Source: Cydia pomonella (lineage: Eukaryota > Arthropoda > Insecta > Lepidoptera > Tortricidae). From it: DNA of 64,000 nt. Made by a program: the position numbers and the translations under genes. The notes beneath the pieces are model-generated. The model ran no database searches and was not told the origin of the DNA. It worked only from the letters and a program-made list of their open reading frames with translations. Of the stretch, positions 30,991-42,598 are shown one piece after another; within the stretch, counting starts at the first letter, position 1, and each line of letters starts with the position of its first letter. The stretch lies in assembly GCF_033807575.1 (NCBI RefSeq), contig NW_026907799.1, positions 62,001-126,000 on the forward strand. Reading direction: 5' to 3'.

Positions 30991-31125
30991 AAGGGCCAGG
31001 TCAAGAGCACCCTAAACCGACGAGCGTGTATGAGGAATGTCATGAAAGTGAAGGAAGCGAAAGAGGTATGTCAGGATCGTAGCAAGTGGAAATCCGTGGT
31101 CTCTGCCTACCCCTTCGGGAAATAG
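30991..31125 (+). pseudogene. RTE-type LINE 3' coding tail with TATG microsatellite
   Basis: Open frame KGQVKSTLNRRACMRN, then KEVCQDRSKWKSVVSAYPFG and TAG, followed by (TATG)n to about 31,156, a frequent tail of this family. Preceded by a (GAAA)n run. Confidence 0.8.
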
Positions 31126-31599
31126 GCGTGATTATATGTATGTATGTATGTATGTGTGATGGACGAAAAAACGTGAATGTTGAAAAAATGAAATGTTGTA
31201 ATGTGAGGAAACACTTGAGACCACTGGGTAAACAAGTTTGCTAGGTACTCTAAAATCACTGGCATATTGATTTAAGTTGTTTTAACAAAGCAGTTTTACT
31301 TGACAAAAACTGTATCTTATATCGCTACAATATATATAACTTTTCAGACTGACTATATGATCAATAACTTGATAGAATTGGATTTACCATGAAACTCGAT
31401 ATATCGATATAGCGCAATTTTAGCAGACATTGAAAGTCAAGATAAGAAGGTTGAAGTTATTTGCGATTTGTAGGATTTATTGTTGACAAAAGCACTTATA
31501 TCATTGGGTTTAGTTCGGTTTAGTCAAGCTTTTATGACTCTATGTAAATAAGATTCGGACAAATATTTCTGCACTCTAAGTTATGCAAGAAATTGTTGC

Positions 31600-31860
31600 A
31601 GACTATAACGAGGCAACCATGAAAAGATCAACACTAACTAAACGATAATTGGACCAACTAAGCTCAACGCTCTGGGTAAATTCCTCAAGTTCCATATTAA
31701 TAGGAGTATGAGGCCAACATACGCCTTCTTGGCTTGAAACAGCTGTATTGTTCCGAAAGCGCCTAGCTGAATAGCGAGGCAATATCCCCAGATATTGATA
31801 GGTGCTCAATAGGCGTTGAATAGCGGCCATCCAAGCTAAGCGCTTCGTCAAGTTTAATTC
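31600..31860 (+). repeat. Diverged direct duplicate, copy 1
   Basis: Shares TTGTTCCGAAAGCGCCTAGC, ATAGGTGCTCAATAGGCGTT and AGCGCTTC.TCAAGTT in the same order with 32030-32365. Confidence 0.78.
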
Positions 31861-32029
31861 GGGACATTCCGTAATATTTAAAAACTATGTTGATGAGTGT
31901 GGCCTAAGCCTAATCAGTAGATCTGTTCTCTTATACAAATAAACCTAGGTCGAGGTTTGCTCGGGGGACTACAGTATGAGGCGGTTCGTTCACTTCATAA
32001 AGGATGGTATATTAACAAGGATAATGAAC

Positions 32030-32365
32030 GTAGGCTCCACACCAAATCGCCAAGTTCTATATTCACAGCTTAATCAGGCCAATATACGCCTTCTTGGCTG
32101 TAAATAGCAGTATTGTTCCGAAAGCGCCTAGCTGAAGCGCGGTAATATACGCTGGTATGAATAGGTGCTCAATAGGCGTTCAAATAGGTCTTACAGCTCT
32201 TTCCCACTTATGTCCAGTTTTTTGTGGGTACATTCTGTTTGCGGGATGCTGCACGCATATTACAGAAAACTGGTTCCATACCCGCAAAAAACTGTACGTA
32301 AGTTCGAAAGAGCTCTTATAAGTCTAGCAGCGATCTAACGCTTAAGCGCTTCATCAAGTTATTTT
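32030..32365 (+). repeat. Diverged direct duplicate, copy 2, with foldback insert
   Basis: Same block order as 31600-31860, interrupted by a foldback at 32186-32330 (TCTTACAGCTCTTTC / GAAAGAGCTCTTATAAG; CAGTTTTTTGTGGGTA / TACCCGCAAAAAACTG) absent from copy 1. Confidence 0.78.
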
Positions 32366-32380
32366 CGAGGCATCTTTCTC

Positions 32381-32503
32381 TTAAGAGGCCCACTGATTAA
32401 CAGTCCGCCGGACGGTATCGGCCTGTCAGTTGTTCGGAATCTGTCAACTTTTTGTTCTAACTGACAGGCCGTACGGCGGACTGTTAATCAGTGGGCCCCT
32501 TAA
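32381..32503. mobile_element. piggyBac-like MITE with TTAA ends
   Basis: TTAAGAGGCCCACTGATTAAC at left; the right end inverted is TTAAGGGGCCCACTGATTAAC. Long arms with CAGTCCGCCG and CCTGTCAGTT. TTAA at both ends fits piggyBac-type target choice. Confidence 0.82.
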
Positions 32504-32836
32504 AGTTTTATGTCAAAAATCTACTTTCGATTCTGTACTAAATTGTATGAATTGGATTGTTTTATGTTCTATTGTTCAATATATCATTGAACGCCTAATG
32601 CTACATTATGGTAACACGGTAGATAAAAGCTTTCTATCTTGATTGATCAAGGTACGTATACATATTGTATAGTTTAGTACTTTTAGTAGACAGCCACAAG
32701 TGCCTTCAGTATTGTTTAGTTTATTTTAGGTGAAAGGCAATCGGGTCGAGCTGTGGGTGGCGCATTGACAGGAGTAAAGAAACGAAACAGAATAACCTGC
32801 TTCAACTTTCGTACATACAACAAACTCGAAATAGAA

Positions 32837-32957
32837 ATTAACGCATTCACTGCCAGCAACCCGCTAGGCAAGCGTTCAGTCCGTAGTCGCTTTTCGTTAC
32901 ATACGCATTTTCCCATGTTATCGGTTACGCTCGTAGCGCTGGCACTGAATGTGTTAA
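32837..32957. repeat. Foldback element with TTAACRCATTCA ends
   Basis: TTAACGCATTCACTGCCAGC and, inverted, TTAACACATTCAGTGCCAGC. A relative of the left block is seen at about 2645. Confidence 0.65.
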
Positions 32958-32994
32958 GAAGCCATGGAGGAATGAAACAAGAAAACTGACAGGG

Positions 32995-33110
32995 GGTCAC
33001 CCATAAAGTACGTCACACGAATTTTAAGATGTTTGTGACTGCCCCCTCCCCCTTGTCACAACATGTAACATTTTCTTGACCCCCTGACCCCAAATGGATG
33101 ACCCCAGTGT
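32995..33110. repeat. Foldback element, GGGGTCACCCATAAA termini
   Basis: GGGGGTCACCCATAAAGTACG at left pairs imperfectly with CCAAATGGATGACCCC at right; CCCCCTCCCCCTTGTCAC inside. A frequent lepidopteran short repeat in my experience. Confidence 0.65.
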
Positions 33111-34938
33111 CTATGCAGTCGCTTTCCTTTAATATTCACCACCATCTATTGAACGAAAGTTTAGTTATTTTGACAAAAGCTCTAAGCGTCGGACATACCT
33201 AATGGGATGGAACTGAAACCTGCTTCAAAATACTTAGTAAAACTTCCAAACTGAGACCTGCTACTTTGTGACACCATCTAGCAATAATCTGAATATTGGA
33301 GGAACCCGACTTAAAGAGGTTGTCGCTCTTCTTGTTTTATTCATCTATAGAGTAAAGTACCCATAGTTTGTTTTAAATTGAATTAACATAGTTAATCTTG
33401 AATTGGGATGCCGTTTGCTTCATAAACTTACCAATAGTTTGGACTGAAACATTCTATATTAAGAAAATTATCAGGCCATAGAACTACTGGTCCGTATCTG
33501 GTCACCAGCAGAGGAATTACAATACTGAAGTACTTTAACCCTGTAATAAAATAAGGCAGCGAGCAAATTTTGCCACCACAATTTAGACTAGGTATATTAG
33601 TATATAAAAATCGTGTAATTAAATTTTGCGTGGTTTCTGACATCTTTCTGCCTTATCTGTGACTCTGTTTCGTTTCCATACTCCGTTGCGGCGACTGAGT
33701 TATTAGCTGCGGTAGTAAATCGGTTAGACGTTTAATTTATTGCTTTACTGTCAAGGAAATTGATTTAGTTCGGGCTCTGGGGTTGCCGTGATTGAAATAG
33801 TTCTTCAAGGAGTTAGTATTGTCGTAAGGGCGTGTTTTTTCTCATGGTCTCATCTGAAGACCTCAAAGTCGCCAGCATTTCGTGTCACTTTTTCCTTCGT
33901 ATGTTTTATTTGTTATTTTTTTTCGTCTGTCTAAATTTACGAATAAACGACTTCTTACTCATACGTCAAACTTTAACCGTTATAGGGCCATATTAGATTA
34001 ATATCACATATATGGAAGCAGCATTCCATGAAAATCTGTTTTAACAAAATCCATTATTTAAGCAGTGCCTAATTGAAGTTAAAGTATTGGCGTAGTAATA
34101 AGTATGAGTCGCTTACGTAACGTTTGCTTTAATGCCGAATTGCTTTGTCAACTTACGTTTTATAGTAAAAGTTGGTTATAAAGTCATTTAAAAACACAAG
34201 CTTCTTTAAGATAATACTAATAATATACGATAAAAAGACAAGCCAAAAGAGTACCAGGCTTGTAAATTCGAAAAAATGAGTGCAATTGTCGATTACGTAA
34301 CGATGGAATGCTCCATATTAGTATGTAGTAGTAGTAGGGTAATCCCTACAATAATTATCATCTTTGTGTATTTTATGCATATGTATATCTTATGCAGTTT
34401 TTTTGAATCATGTATTTTTTAAATCTCGACCATTAAAGGGTTAAATATGTTTGTTATTTACCATATAAATAATCAGTAACTCGCCACTGAACTAATAGTA
34501 TACGCATAACATGTAAAACTAAAACTTTCCTTCTGTTTGCAGGTAATACTTCACCAATGATGGATGTGATCTAGTAAGTTAGAAGTAGCAGAGAAAAGCA
34601 AGTTATACAGACTGGCAATCATCTATCCTACATAGTCAGGTTGTCATTGTTGTAGATGACGCCACCATAGAAAAGTCAGCGAGATCACCAGTGATCGGCA
34701 CGGACGGTGCCACACCGCGGGTTTCCGAGTACAAATTATCAAAAACTATTTAAAAATCTTATTTAAAATAACACTCAATAGAATGACTTTAGAACAAGAT
34801 CACGGCATTTGAGTCGTGTCCATATTAAGTTTTGTAATCGCGATCACACACCCATTTATTTTCTATACGGGAGCGGTTTGATAATAAAGTAAGTACCCGT
34901 ATTTGTATATTGTCTGTCACTGGTCAAAAATATGTATA

Positions 34939-35078
34939 GGTACAGTCACGTCTAATGATATCAATACGGGTCAAGTGTCAAAAATATGAATCCATTACCT
35001 TAATATATGGGCAATATCGTCATGTATACATAATTTTGGCACCTTGTCCGTATCGATATTTTCCGACGTGACTGTACC
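34939..35078. repeat. TACAGTC foldback family, copy 3
   Basis: GGTACAGTCACGTC / GACGTGACTGTACC with the same core (CCTTAATATATGGGCAAT). Confidence 0.82.
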
Positions 35079-35190
35079 ACATTTTTAAGGCATCTTTATA
35101 AGCCTTAAATAAGATAAAAATTGGACCTCTTTTATTTTCTTCTTTGTCTAACGCTGTCAGAGGTAAGCAGTCAACTATATTTACAAGTAC

Positions 35191-35523
35191 AAAAAACCGG
35201 CCAAGGGCGAGTCGGACTCGCACAGGAAGGGTTCCGTACCATTATCTATAAAAACGGTCACCCATCCAAGTACTGACCCCGCCCGACTTTGCTTATTTTC
35301 TGTGATTGGATGGGAACCTTGAGATTGGAAAGAAATATTCATTTTATTCTGGTTTTAGTATTTGTTGTTATAGCGGCAACAGAAATACATAAATCTGTAG
35401 AAATTTCAACTGGCTAACTATCACGGCTCATGAGATACAGCCTGGTGACAGACGGACGGACGGACAGCGGAGTCTCAGTAATAGGGTCCCGTTTGACCCT
35501 TTGGATATGGAACCCAAAAAAAA
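35191..35523 (-). repeat. 5S-rRNA-containing SINE-like element, copy 1
   Basis: Between GAGTCGGACTCG/GGTTCCGTACC blocks lies 35255-35318, whose minus strand matches the 3' half of animal 5S rRNA, including CAGTACTTGGATGGGTGACC with the internal control region. It looks like a pol-III-driven 5S-derived SINE. The A-box area (AGAAAATAAGCAAAGT) is mutated. Confidence 0.75.
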
Positions 35524-36407
35524 ACAGAACGTGTTCTACAAGCGTGTACACTTGCTTTAGGGCCTGTTTACATATGGATTAGCGTTTAGTATGAGTTTAT
35601 ACATTTGTTACTAAACGCAAGGACTCGGCCGATCGATATTCGAAATGTCATTCATAGTTTTCAATTGTTTGGTGGATTTAAATATAATGTTCGTGTTACA
35701 ACAACGCTATTAATTACTTTTTACAGAAAAACATATCCATGCCATTCAATTTCCTTAAATGTACTTGACCATACCACGGAGTTTTAAACACCGTGTAAGT
35801 ATATCAAACAACCCTCGTAACGTTATGACTATTCCTTTAAGTTTGATCGTAGGTTTGCACACATTTTTCAGTTTTTCGTTTTTGCATTTATTTTATATTT
35901 GGCCTGATGCCTATAGGTGCCATTATCTGCAACTCGAAAAAAGGACATTGTAAAAATGCCGACTAACAAACTTAAATTTATTGGTCTCTGGTCATAGGAA
36001 ATGCGGCATTAAGCAAACTTTAGGAGAGCTCGAAGTTTGGGTGCATTAGCTAAAAGGGAGCTTTTTGCTTGGTGTGGATTGGGGAAGGATTCGGTAACTT
36101 TTGAATTTTGATATACATCGCGGGCTGGTAAAACCCCATTTTAACCATGAGGTCATAAGGAGCAAAACATATGAATTTTGGTCAAATGAGGCAAGAAAAA
36201 AAAAATATTTAGAAGTATAAATGTGTCTTAGTGTCAGAACTAAAAGGTCTCCAAAGATGTATATGGTCTCCAAGAGTCAAATTCCTATATAATTAAAACA
36301 TTAAGATAAAAGAAACATACGAGAACCGAATTAGGTGTCTTACTGTAATTAATTATACTCAAAAATAAAGTTACTAAATTTAATAGCCCGTGTTAGCTTA
36401 AACAGAC

Positions 36408-36543
36408 CAGGGGGCCTACCGCGAAAATCGAAGTTCCGTCAATTGCGGGCATTTTTCTCCGTCATTCTAATTACATCTTAGTGAGAGTAAAAGAGAAAAA
36501 TCCCCGCAACTTACGAATTTAGGTTTTCGCGGTAGGCCTCCAG
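36408..36543. repeat. Foldback element, GGCCTACCGCGAAAA termini
   Basis: GGGGGCCTACCGCGAAAA at left, TTTTCGCGGTAGGCCTCC at right, ~135 bp. Same termini as 38,637-38,735. Confidence 0.8.
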
Positions 36544-36689
36544 TCTCCACAAACAGCACCCGTTCACGAGTATGACGCGTATCTCTGCCATCGCCTCCAT
36601 CAGCCATTGTCATCTTGGTCAGGCCCCCAGGAATGGTCGAACCTCGCCTAATTCCTCCAATTGAGGGGGGATTTAAATCTTCTCGGGTC

Positions 36690-36780
36690 AGAGGTGTAGG
36701 GTTAGAGCCGGTGTAGCTTTATTAGACGTTCATAAGCGCATTGTACTATGCCTACTTGAATAATAAACTATCTTTATCTT
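36690..36780 (+). repeat. Interspersed 3' end fragment shared with 14,172
   Basis: GTAGGGTTAGAGCCGGTGTAG ... ACTTGAATAATAAACTATC, ending in TATCTTTATCTT. Plus-strand copy of the same repeat. Confidence 0.65.
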
Positions 36781-37080
36781 GAGTGCGGCAACGAACCTAA
36801 TGTGGTTTTCAAGTTGTCTTCTCTACAACATTGAAATCTTTATCGCATAGAAAGAAATGTTACGTCACGCGATACGATAATGTCACTGAACGTCGTTAGT
36901 TAATGACCATGTAATTAGACGCGACAGACAGATAGGGAAGGTATTTGCCGTTACTTTAACCTTTAAGGCAGGTGTTTTTTTTATGATATAGGAGGTAAAG
37001 GGGTAGGCGAATTATAGGCGCCCATAAACACCTGCACCACCAGAAGGGTTGCAACTTGCAAGTGCGTTGCTGGCTTTTAA

Positions 37081-37339
37081 TGGCTTCTCTACACGATGAG
37101 CCCACTAAGATGGGCCAACGTGTAGAGAGGTTTGTGGTGCCGAATGGGTTATGGCTCGATGCGGGATGGCGATGGGATGGCCACGGTCTCGGTTTTTCGT
37201 CCGCACATCAAAGGTAGAGTGGGCAGCGATGGTGTGTAGTGTGTACGCATCTATACGTGGCCCATTCCATAGTGCGTGATCGCAACCATCGCATGGCCAT
37301 CTCGCTGGTCCAGCGCTGGGCCATCGTGTAGAGGAGCCA
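37081..37339. mobile_element. Harbinger-like nonautonomous element
   Basis: 259 bp with inverted ends TGGCTTCTCTACACGATG / CATCGTGTAGAGGAGCCA and TAA target duplications (37078-37080, 37340-37342). No coding capacity. Interrupts repeat C. The long frame over 37105-37422 is chance. Confidence 0.85.
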
Positions 37340-37448
37340 TAAGCCGGGATTAAGCTCTTTTCCTGAAGGTGTGAAGGTCGTATAGGACCCTCAATGAGGG
37401 TGCAGAGTGTTAGGGTCGGCAACCTATAAGGCTACAGAGACTGCTTAC

Positions 37449-39350
37449 TAGTGATGGGTAGGACATCAATTTAAAATGAGTTTGTATGAGTACCTCATTC
37501 TCTAAAATGAGGTGTTACAATGTCCTACTTCAAATGAGGAGAGGTACTAGCAGTTTTGCAGCATCGACTATTCCATCAACTCCAACGGCAGCAAACCATA
37601 TTTAATGTAAATACATATTTAGGCATTGCTAAACTTCCTTTTAAATATTTAATTGGAGTGCAATTCTGGAGGTTTAAAACAGAACTTTAACAACAGAAGA
37701 CATACATTTAAGAATCAAACTAAGGAGTTAAAGTACATACATCCTATTGCAACTTAATTTGATGCTTTTATGAAACTTGTTCTAATTTAGCAGTTCATTA
37801 TTTTTATTGTTAGATTGTTCAGTATCAATTTTTGCTACTTGATATCATTTTAAGTTTAACATTCATATATTGAAATAAATACTAACCATAAACTACCAAA
37901 CAAACAATTAACAAACTAAGGAGAACAAATCCAATATTTTTTGTACCATTATTATATAGAAATTACTAACTTACCACCTCATAATTTATCAGTAATAATA
38001 TCATTGTAATATGATAACAAACGAAAGCCTCAATAACGTTCGCGCGGTAATGCCACCGGCGTGTAATATACACTTGATTTTTGTATGCAAAAGACACAAC
38101 GAAAGACCCACAGGTATATTTTATCGCGAAAACAATGTTAATATATTGTTATTTTGGCATAATTATAAGAATGGTCACTGATCACTATTTATAAAACACA
38201 ACTAAAGATTACGAACAACTTTTTCGAGTTTCTCGTATTATAAATATGTCAAAATCATAAATGATCGAAATAGTTTACGAAGCACGTTAACAAAAAGTAT
38301 TACAAATTCAAATCGTTAAAATGTACATGTTTATTTCACCTATACAAATTATATTTACTTTTTTTATTAATAAACTAATGTAAATTATCATATTTTGTGT
38401 ACGCCACTATATTATATTTCAATAATTTAAATAATATTTTGGTCTCTTAAACGATAACTGTTTTTAAGCAAGCTTCGTAAATGCCCAGTGAGACTTGGTT
38501 GGCATTTCAATCGCTTATCAAGTAACCATTTCACTGTCCAGTCTAATTGATTCAGATTATACATGACACCAGCAATATGAGTCTTGAGGTCAGGTTATAC
38601 TGGTATGCGCGTTAGTACAATAATAGCTAACAAATATGGAGGCCTACCGCGAACCACGAAGTTTTGCTTTGCTGTCGCACTTACGTATGAAATTACAAGT
38701 GCGACAGAGAAAAAAAACTTTCTTCGGTAGGTTCTTTGATGACTTAGATTTTTCGCTTTTGACAAGTAACTTAGCAATGCTAGGATCAAAATGGCGTAAT
38801 ATGTATGTAAGCTTGCGGACGCTTACGCTTGTTTTCTTTCGTGTTTCATTTTTAACGTATTTTCGATGAGGCGTTATTGAAGCACGGCGCGTGTCTGTCT
38901 CACTCCCTCTTTCGGTAAATCCAATTCATTGTTTCATTTTGAAAGGATTTTTGAGAGGATGTCACAGTGAGGCGAGTGAATGGTACAAACACAACGCATT
39001 TCTCGGTGGACCTTTTGTCCTTGCAATAAGGTTTGTAGTTGGGCAGTTGATAGTATGAGCGATGAATACGATGACGTCAATGACTCATTTCTTCATTTGA
39101 ATGTCGGCGAGCACCGAGCGCCTCGCGACTCTTGCGAGTTGTGAGGAACGCGAGTGAGTTTGAAAGGCTGAGAGTTTTTTTTTAAATTTGAAGTGTTTGA
39201 GTGGTAAGAGCTGTGTGTGATGCGCGCGAGTAAATGAGTAAAATTAATTGAGGAGTGATGTATGACATTTATGCGGTGTGAAGTTCTGCGACAATTTAAC
39301 AAAGTGAGTGGTACAAATGAGGTGCCTCACGAGTGAGCAACTCAACACTA
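37449..39350. mobile_element. hAT-type element with 8-bp target duplication
   Basis: 1902 bp flanked by exact CTGCTTAC copies (37441-37448, 39351-39358). Ends are TAGTGATGGGTAGG and, inverted, TAGTGTTGAGTTGC. Subterminal short motifs such as AAATGAGGT recur. No transposase frame is seen, so it is nonautonomous or gutted. A smaller foldback sits inside at 38,637. Confidence 0.88.
38637..38735. repeat. Foldback element inside the hAT element
   Basis: Ends GGAGGCCTACCGCGAA and TTCGGTAGG, with internal arms AGTGCGACAG / CTGTCGCACT. Related ends occur at 36,408-36,543. Confidence 0.7.
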
Positions 39351-39468
39351 CTGCTTACCATCAGGTGGGCCGTATGCTTCTTTGCCACCGACGTAGTATA
39401 TATATTATGTATTAAAAAAAAACTAGTCTAGAATATCCGTAATAATTATTTTATTGCCACAGGAGATT

Positions 39469-39797
39469 AAAAAATCAGCCAAGTGGTGGTCGGACTCGCA
39501 CAGGAAAGGTTCCGTACCATTATGTATAAAAACGGTCACCCATCCAAGTACTGACCCCGCCCGCCGTTGCTTAACTTCGGTGATTGGATGAGAACCTCGA
39601 GATTGGAAAGAAATATTAATTTTATTCTATTTTTAGTATTTGTTGTTAGAGCGGCAACAGAAATACATAATCTGTAGAAATTTCAACTGGCTAACTATCA
39701 CGGTTCACGAAATACAGCCTGGTGACAGACCGACGGACGGAAGCGGAGTCTCAGTAATAGGGTCCCGTTTGACCCTTTGGGTACGGAACCATAAAAA
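39469..39797 (-). repeat. 5S-rRNA-containing SINE-like element, copy 2
   Basis: Second copy. Its 5S portion (39533-39597, minus strand) is better preserved, with GAAGTTAAGCAACGGCGGGC and GTACTTGGATGGGTGACC. It ends in GTACGGAACC near 39,787. Confidence 0.78.
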
Positions 39798-40248
39798 GTA
39801 ATGACTGATGAGCTACGCGCTAGAAAACTCAAAACAAGTCCCTTTATATTGAAACATCCATAAAAACTGACCAGTTCTCATCGCTCTTGATTATAATTTA
39901 CACCGCAATCTCCTACCGGAAACAATCACGCATATAAACATGACATCGTACTGTCTCGTTCCCTCAATGTTTACAATTTTACCGCAACCAGTCGCTCGCG
40001 GGGCGCGCGCGCAGCCAGACGCGATCCATGATCTATGGATCATTGATCTCGTATCCAGAATTCAAAAAAGTAAATTGACCGTTGAGTGTTGAAAGGCGTG
40101 GCATAAGAATATACTTAGGCAAAAAACTTGGCTATTCAATCACTTTGTTCAAAATACAATGAAATATATATATGTATTGTCTATTCCTGTTGAAACATCG
40201 TGCAAATAAATTAATAGTGGATAGGATTAATCAGTTCTTAAGGAAAGA

Positions 40249-40355
40249 AACCTGCATTGGGCCAGCGTGAGGACTATAGCCCAAGCTCTCACGTATGAGA
40301 GGAGGCCTGTGCCCAGCAGTGGGACGTACATATTTAGGCTGAATTATTATTATTA
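40249..40355 (+). repeat. LINE 3' UTR fragment
   Basis: Contains GGGCCAGCGTG, GAGAGGAGGCCTGTGCCCAG and CAGTGGGACG followed by (ATT)n, the conserved 3' end of a common lepidopteran non-LTR element. Confidence 0.75.
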
Positions 40356-40810
40356 AGGAAGAAAATGTCATATTACAAATTTCCAATGAAAGTTAACTTT
40401 GCACCCATTTAAACAACAAAGCGAGGGATTCCATATTTGACATGATGGCAGCCACACTTTGTGATTGTAAATGTCATGCTGAGAAAGCTTGGTCCGGCGC
40501 TACTTTTTTTTTAAAGTTACTCTTAAGAGGCTTCATATCTTTTTAATCATATTTTTACACATAAAAAAACATACAGCTGTCAGTTTCCTCTTCTCAATTC
40601 TGGATATCTGTATATAGTGATCAGTATAGTGCAGTGTTAACTATTGTTATTGTTTTAGAATCGACAGTGCATTGTCTGTGACGTGATTATGCGTGTATTG
40701 TTTATGGTATCGATGGGTAGATCGCCAATTTGAGCCCTACGGTAGCACTTAGTATGTGCTGAAAACATGTACAGAATTCCAACTCTTATTACGAACTTCC
40801 GACCGTCTGA

Positions 40811-41082
40811 CGACCGGTCTGGCCTAGTGGGTAGTGACCCTGCCTATGAAGCCGATGGTCCCGGGTTCAAATCCTGGTAAGGGCATTTATTCGTGTGATG
40901 AGCATGGATATTTGTTCCTGAGTCATGGGTGTTTTCTATGTATTTAAGTATTTATAAATATTTATATATTATATATATCGTTGTCTAAGTACCCTCAACA
41001 CAAGCCTTATTGAGCTTACTGTGGGACTTAGTCAATTTGTAACCATGTCCTATAATATTTATTTATTTATTTATTTATTTAT
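40811..41082 (+). repeat. tRNA-headed SINE family A, copy 3 (most complete)
   Basis: Plus-strand full-length copy: head with GGTCTGGCCTAGTGGGTAG and GGGTTCAAATCCTGG, body, and a clear (ATTT)n tail to 41082. Best reference copy for the family here. Confidence 0.88.
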
Positions 41083-41688
41083 AACTTCAAACGCGAAGAG
41101 GTTCTTTAAAAACCGGTTGATATGTTTTTTTTTATAAAAATAATATTATTTATTTATATCAAATTTAAAATTAGCAACGGAACAATATTATTTCAATTTA
41201 AACTTGGTATGTTATAAGAATACTATTATGTATGACTAATCCCGGAAACTTAATTGAATAACATATATTAATTTCGGACAAAAAGAAAAAATAATGCATT
41301 TAAGGGTTAATGTAACATTCTACATTCCCTCAATAATTCTTTATAGTTCTTTATAGTGCAATTAACACTTGAGATCAACTTTATCATAGATCATTCTACA
41401 TACTTAGATCACGTACTAGGTATTCTACAACTGCAATTCTCGTTATCTCATAACAGTTTTATATTTATAACGTGATACCACTTGCGTGTTTAATGTATCT
41501 TGCTCTAACGTGTTACAAACATAACAATCGCTTTTGTTCGTCGCGATTCACCTAACAACTCAATTTGTTGAGTATTTTCTAGATATGAGCGAGGTAGCTA
41601 AGTTGTGCGAGGTTGCGATCCCCCATTAGCGTCAACGCCCTCTTTTGGGAACCCCTAATTTTTCTGAAGCTGTGTTAGAGTTACAATA

Positions 41689-42160
41689 GAAAAAACCAGA
41701 CAAGGGCGAGTCGGACTCGCCTAACGAGAGTTCCGTACAAATTTAACTTATTTAATTTGTACGGAACCCTTATGGGATCACTTTGTTGTCCGTCTGTGTC
41801 GCCCTTTTTCTCAGGAACCCGTGGAGGTATCAAGCTGGAATTTATATCAATACTTAGATCTACTGTCCCTTGAAGCTGTGAAAAAATCAAACTTATAAGC
41901 CAACACAATCAAAAGATACAGCCGTTTATGCCGCAAATCTCCGCAAATTTTCGACACTCGCAAGGGAATCGAAACCTACAGGGTACTTCCCGTGAAATCA
42001 GAGTCTTGAAATTTGGTAAGAAGCAACGTCTTATAGGACAGATAAAGGAAAAATTGCGAAAACCGTAAATTTTTAGTTACATCATATAATGATATATACC
42101 TACAGGTTTGTACGGAACCCTCGGTGCGCGAGTCCGACTCGCATTTGGCCGGTTTTTTTT
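41689..42160. repeat. Foldback element with GAGTCGGACTCGC termini
   Basis: Inverted ends (GCGAGTCGGACTCGC with GTTCCGTAC at left; GTACGGAACC with GCGAGTCCGACTCGC at right) bracket ~470 bp. It shares its terminal block with the 5S-bearing elements but has no 5S segment. Confidence 0.75.
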
Positions 42161-42307
42161 CCTTTTGAGTTTTACTCTTAGTAAACTGTAGTTCATTCAG
42201 ACAAGGTTTACGATAGATATGACGTTCAAAAGGTTAAGAACAAAATTACAAACAAACTAATACGAATTATATTCTTATTTAATGCTATTGGCCAAGAACT
42301 ACATGTA

Positions 42308-42446
42308 CAGTAGCCATGAGATATATCGGAGCGGCCAAGGTGTTCACAAATATCTGAACACGCCTCTATTGTCAAAGCTCTAGAGTGCGTGTTCACATAT
42401 TTTTGAGCACTTTGACCGCTCCTTTATATCTGATGGCGGCTGTACA
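42308..42446. repeat. Foldback element, ACAGT(C/A)GCC type
   Basis: ATATATCGGAGCGGCCAAGGTG at left pairs with CACTTTGACCGCTCCTTTATAT at right; inner GTTCACAAATATCTGAACACG. A partial relative is at 25,990-26,060. Confidence 0.75.
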
Positions 42447-42598
42447 ACGAATCAAAGTCGTGAATCGTGATTCTCGTGATCGCTACCATCATTCATTAAA
42501 ATCATTCACCATCAAGAAGCGGCCCAGTTCTAATTATTTTCTCAACCTTGTCTACTTATTAAACAAAATATTACATTCAATTTTAAACCATGTGTCCA

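Larger units (their letters stand above)
33111..36407. other. Unassigned sequence
   Basis: Besides the elements at 34,939 and 35,191, no gene seen. A good acceptor-like tract (CTTCTGTTTGCAG) ends at about 34,543, but TAA follows at once in the phase expected from 11,460. Confidence 0.4.
36970..39420 (+). repeat. Interspersed repeat C, copy 3, split by two insertions
   Basis: The repeat runs 36970-37080, 37340-37448 and 39351-39420. Between the pieces sit a Harbinger-like element and a hAT element; removing them and one copy of each target duplication restores a continuous repeat that ends CACCGACGTAGTAT. Confidence 0.85.

Noticed and set aside
34530..34575. Second exon of the hypothetical gene starting at 11,460
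   Set aside because: Good acceptor tract (CTTCTGTTTGCAG), but the phase from ATG-AG gives an immediate TAA.
35255..35318. 5S rRNA gene
   Set aside because: Only part of the 5S sequence is present, mutated, and embedded in a repeat with a second copy at 39.5 kb.
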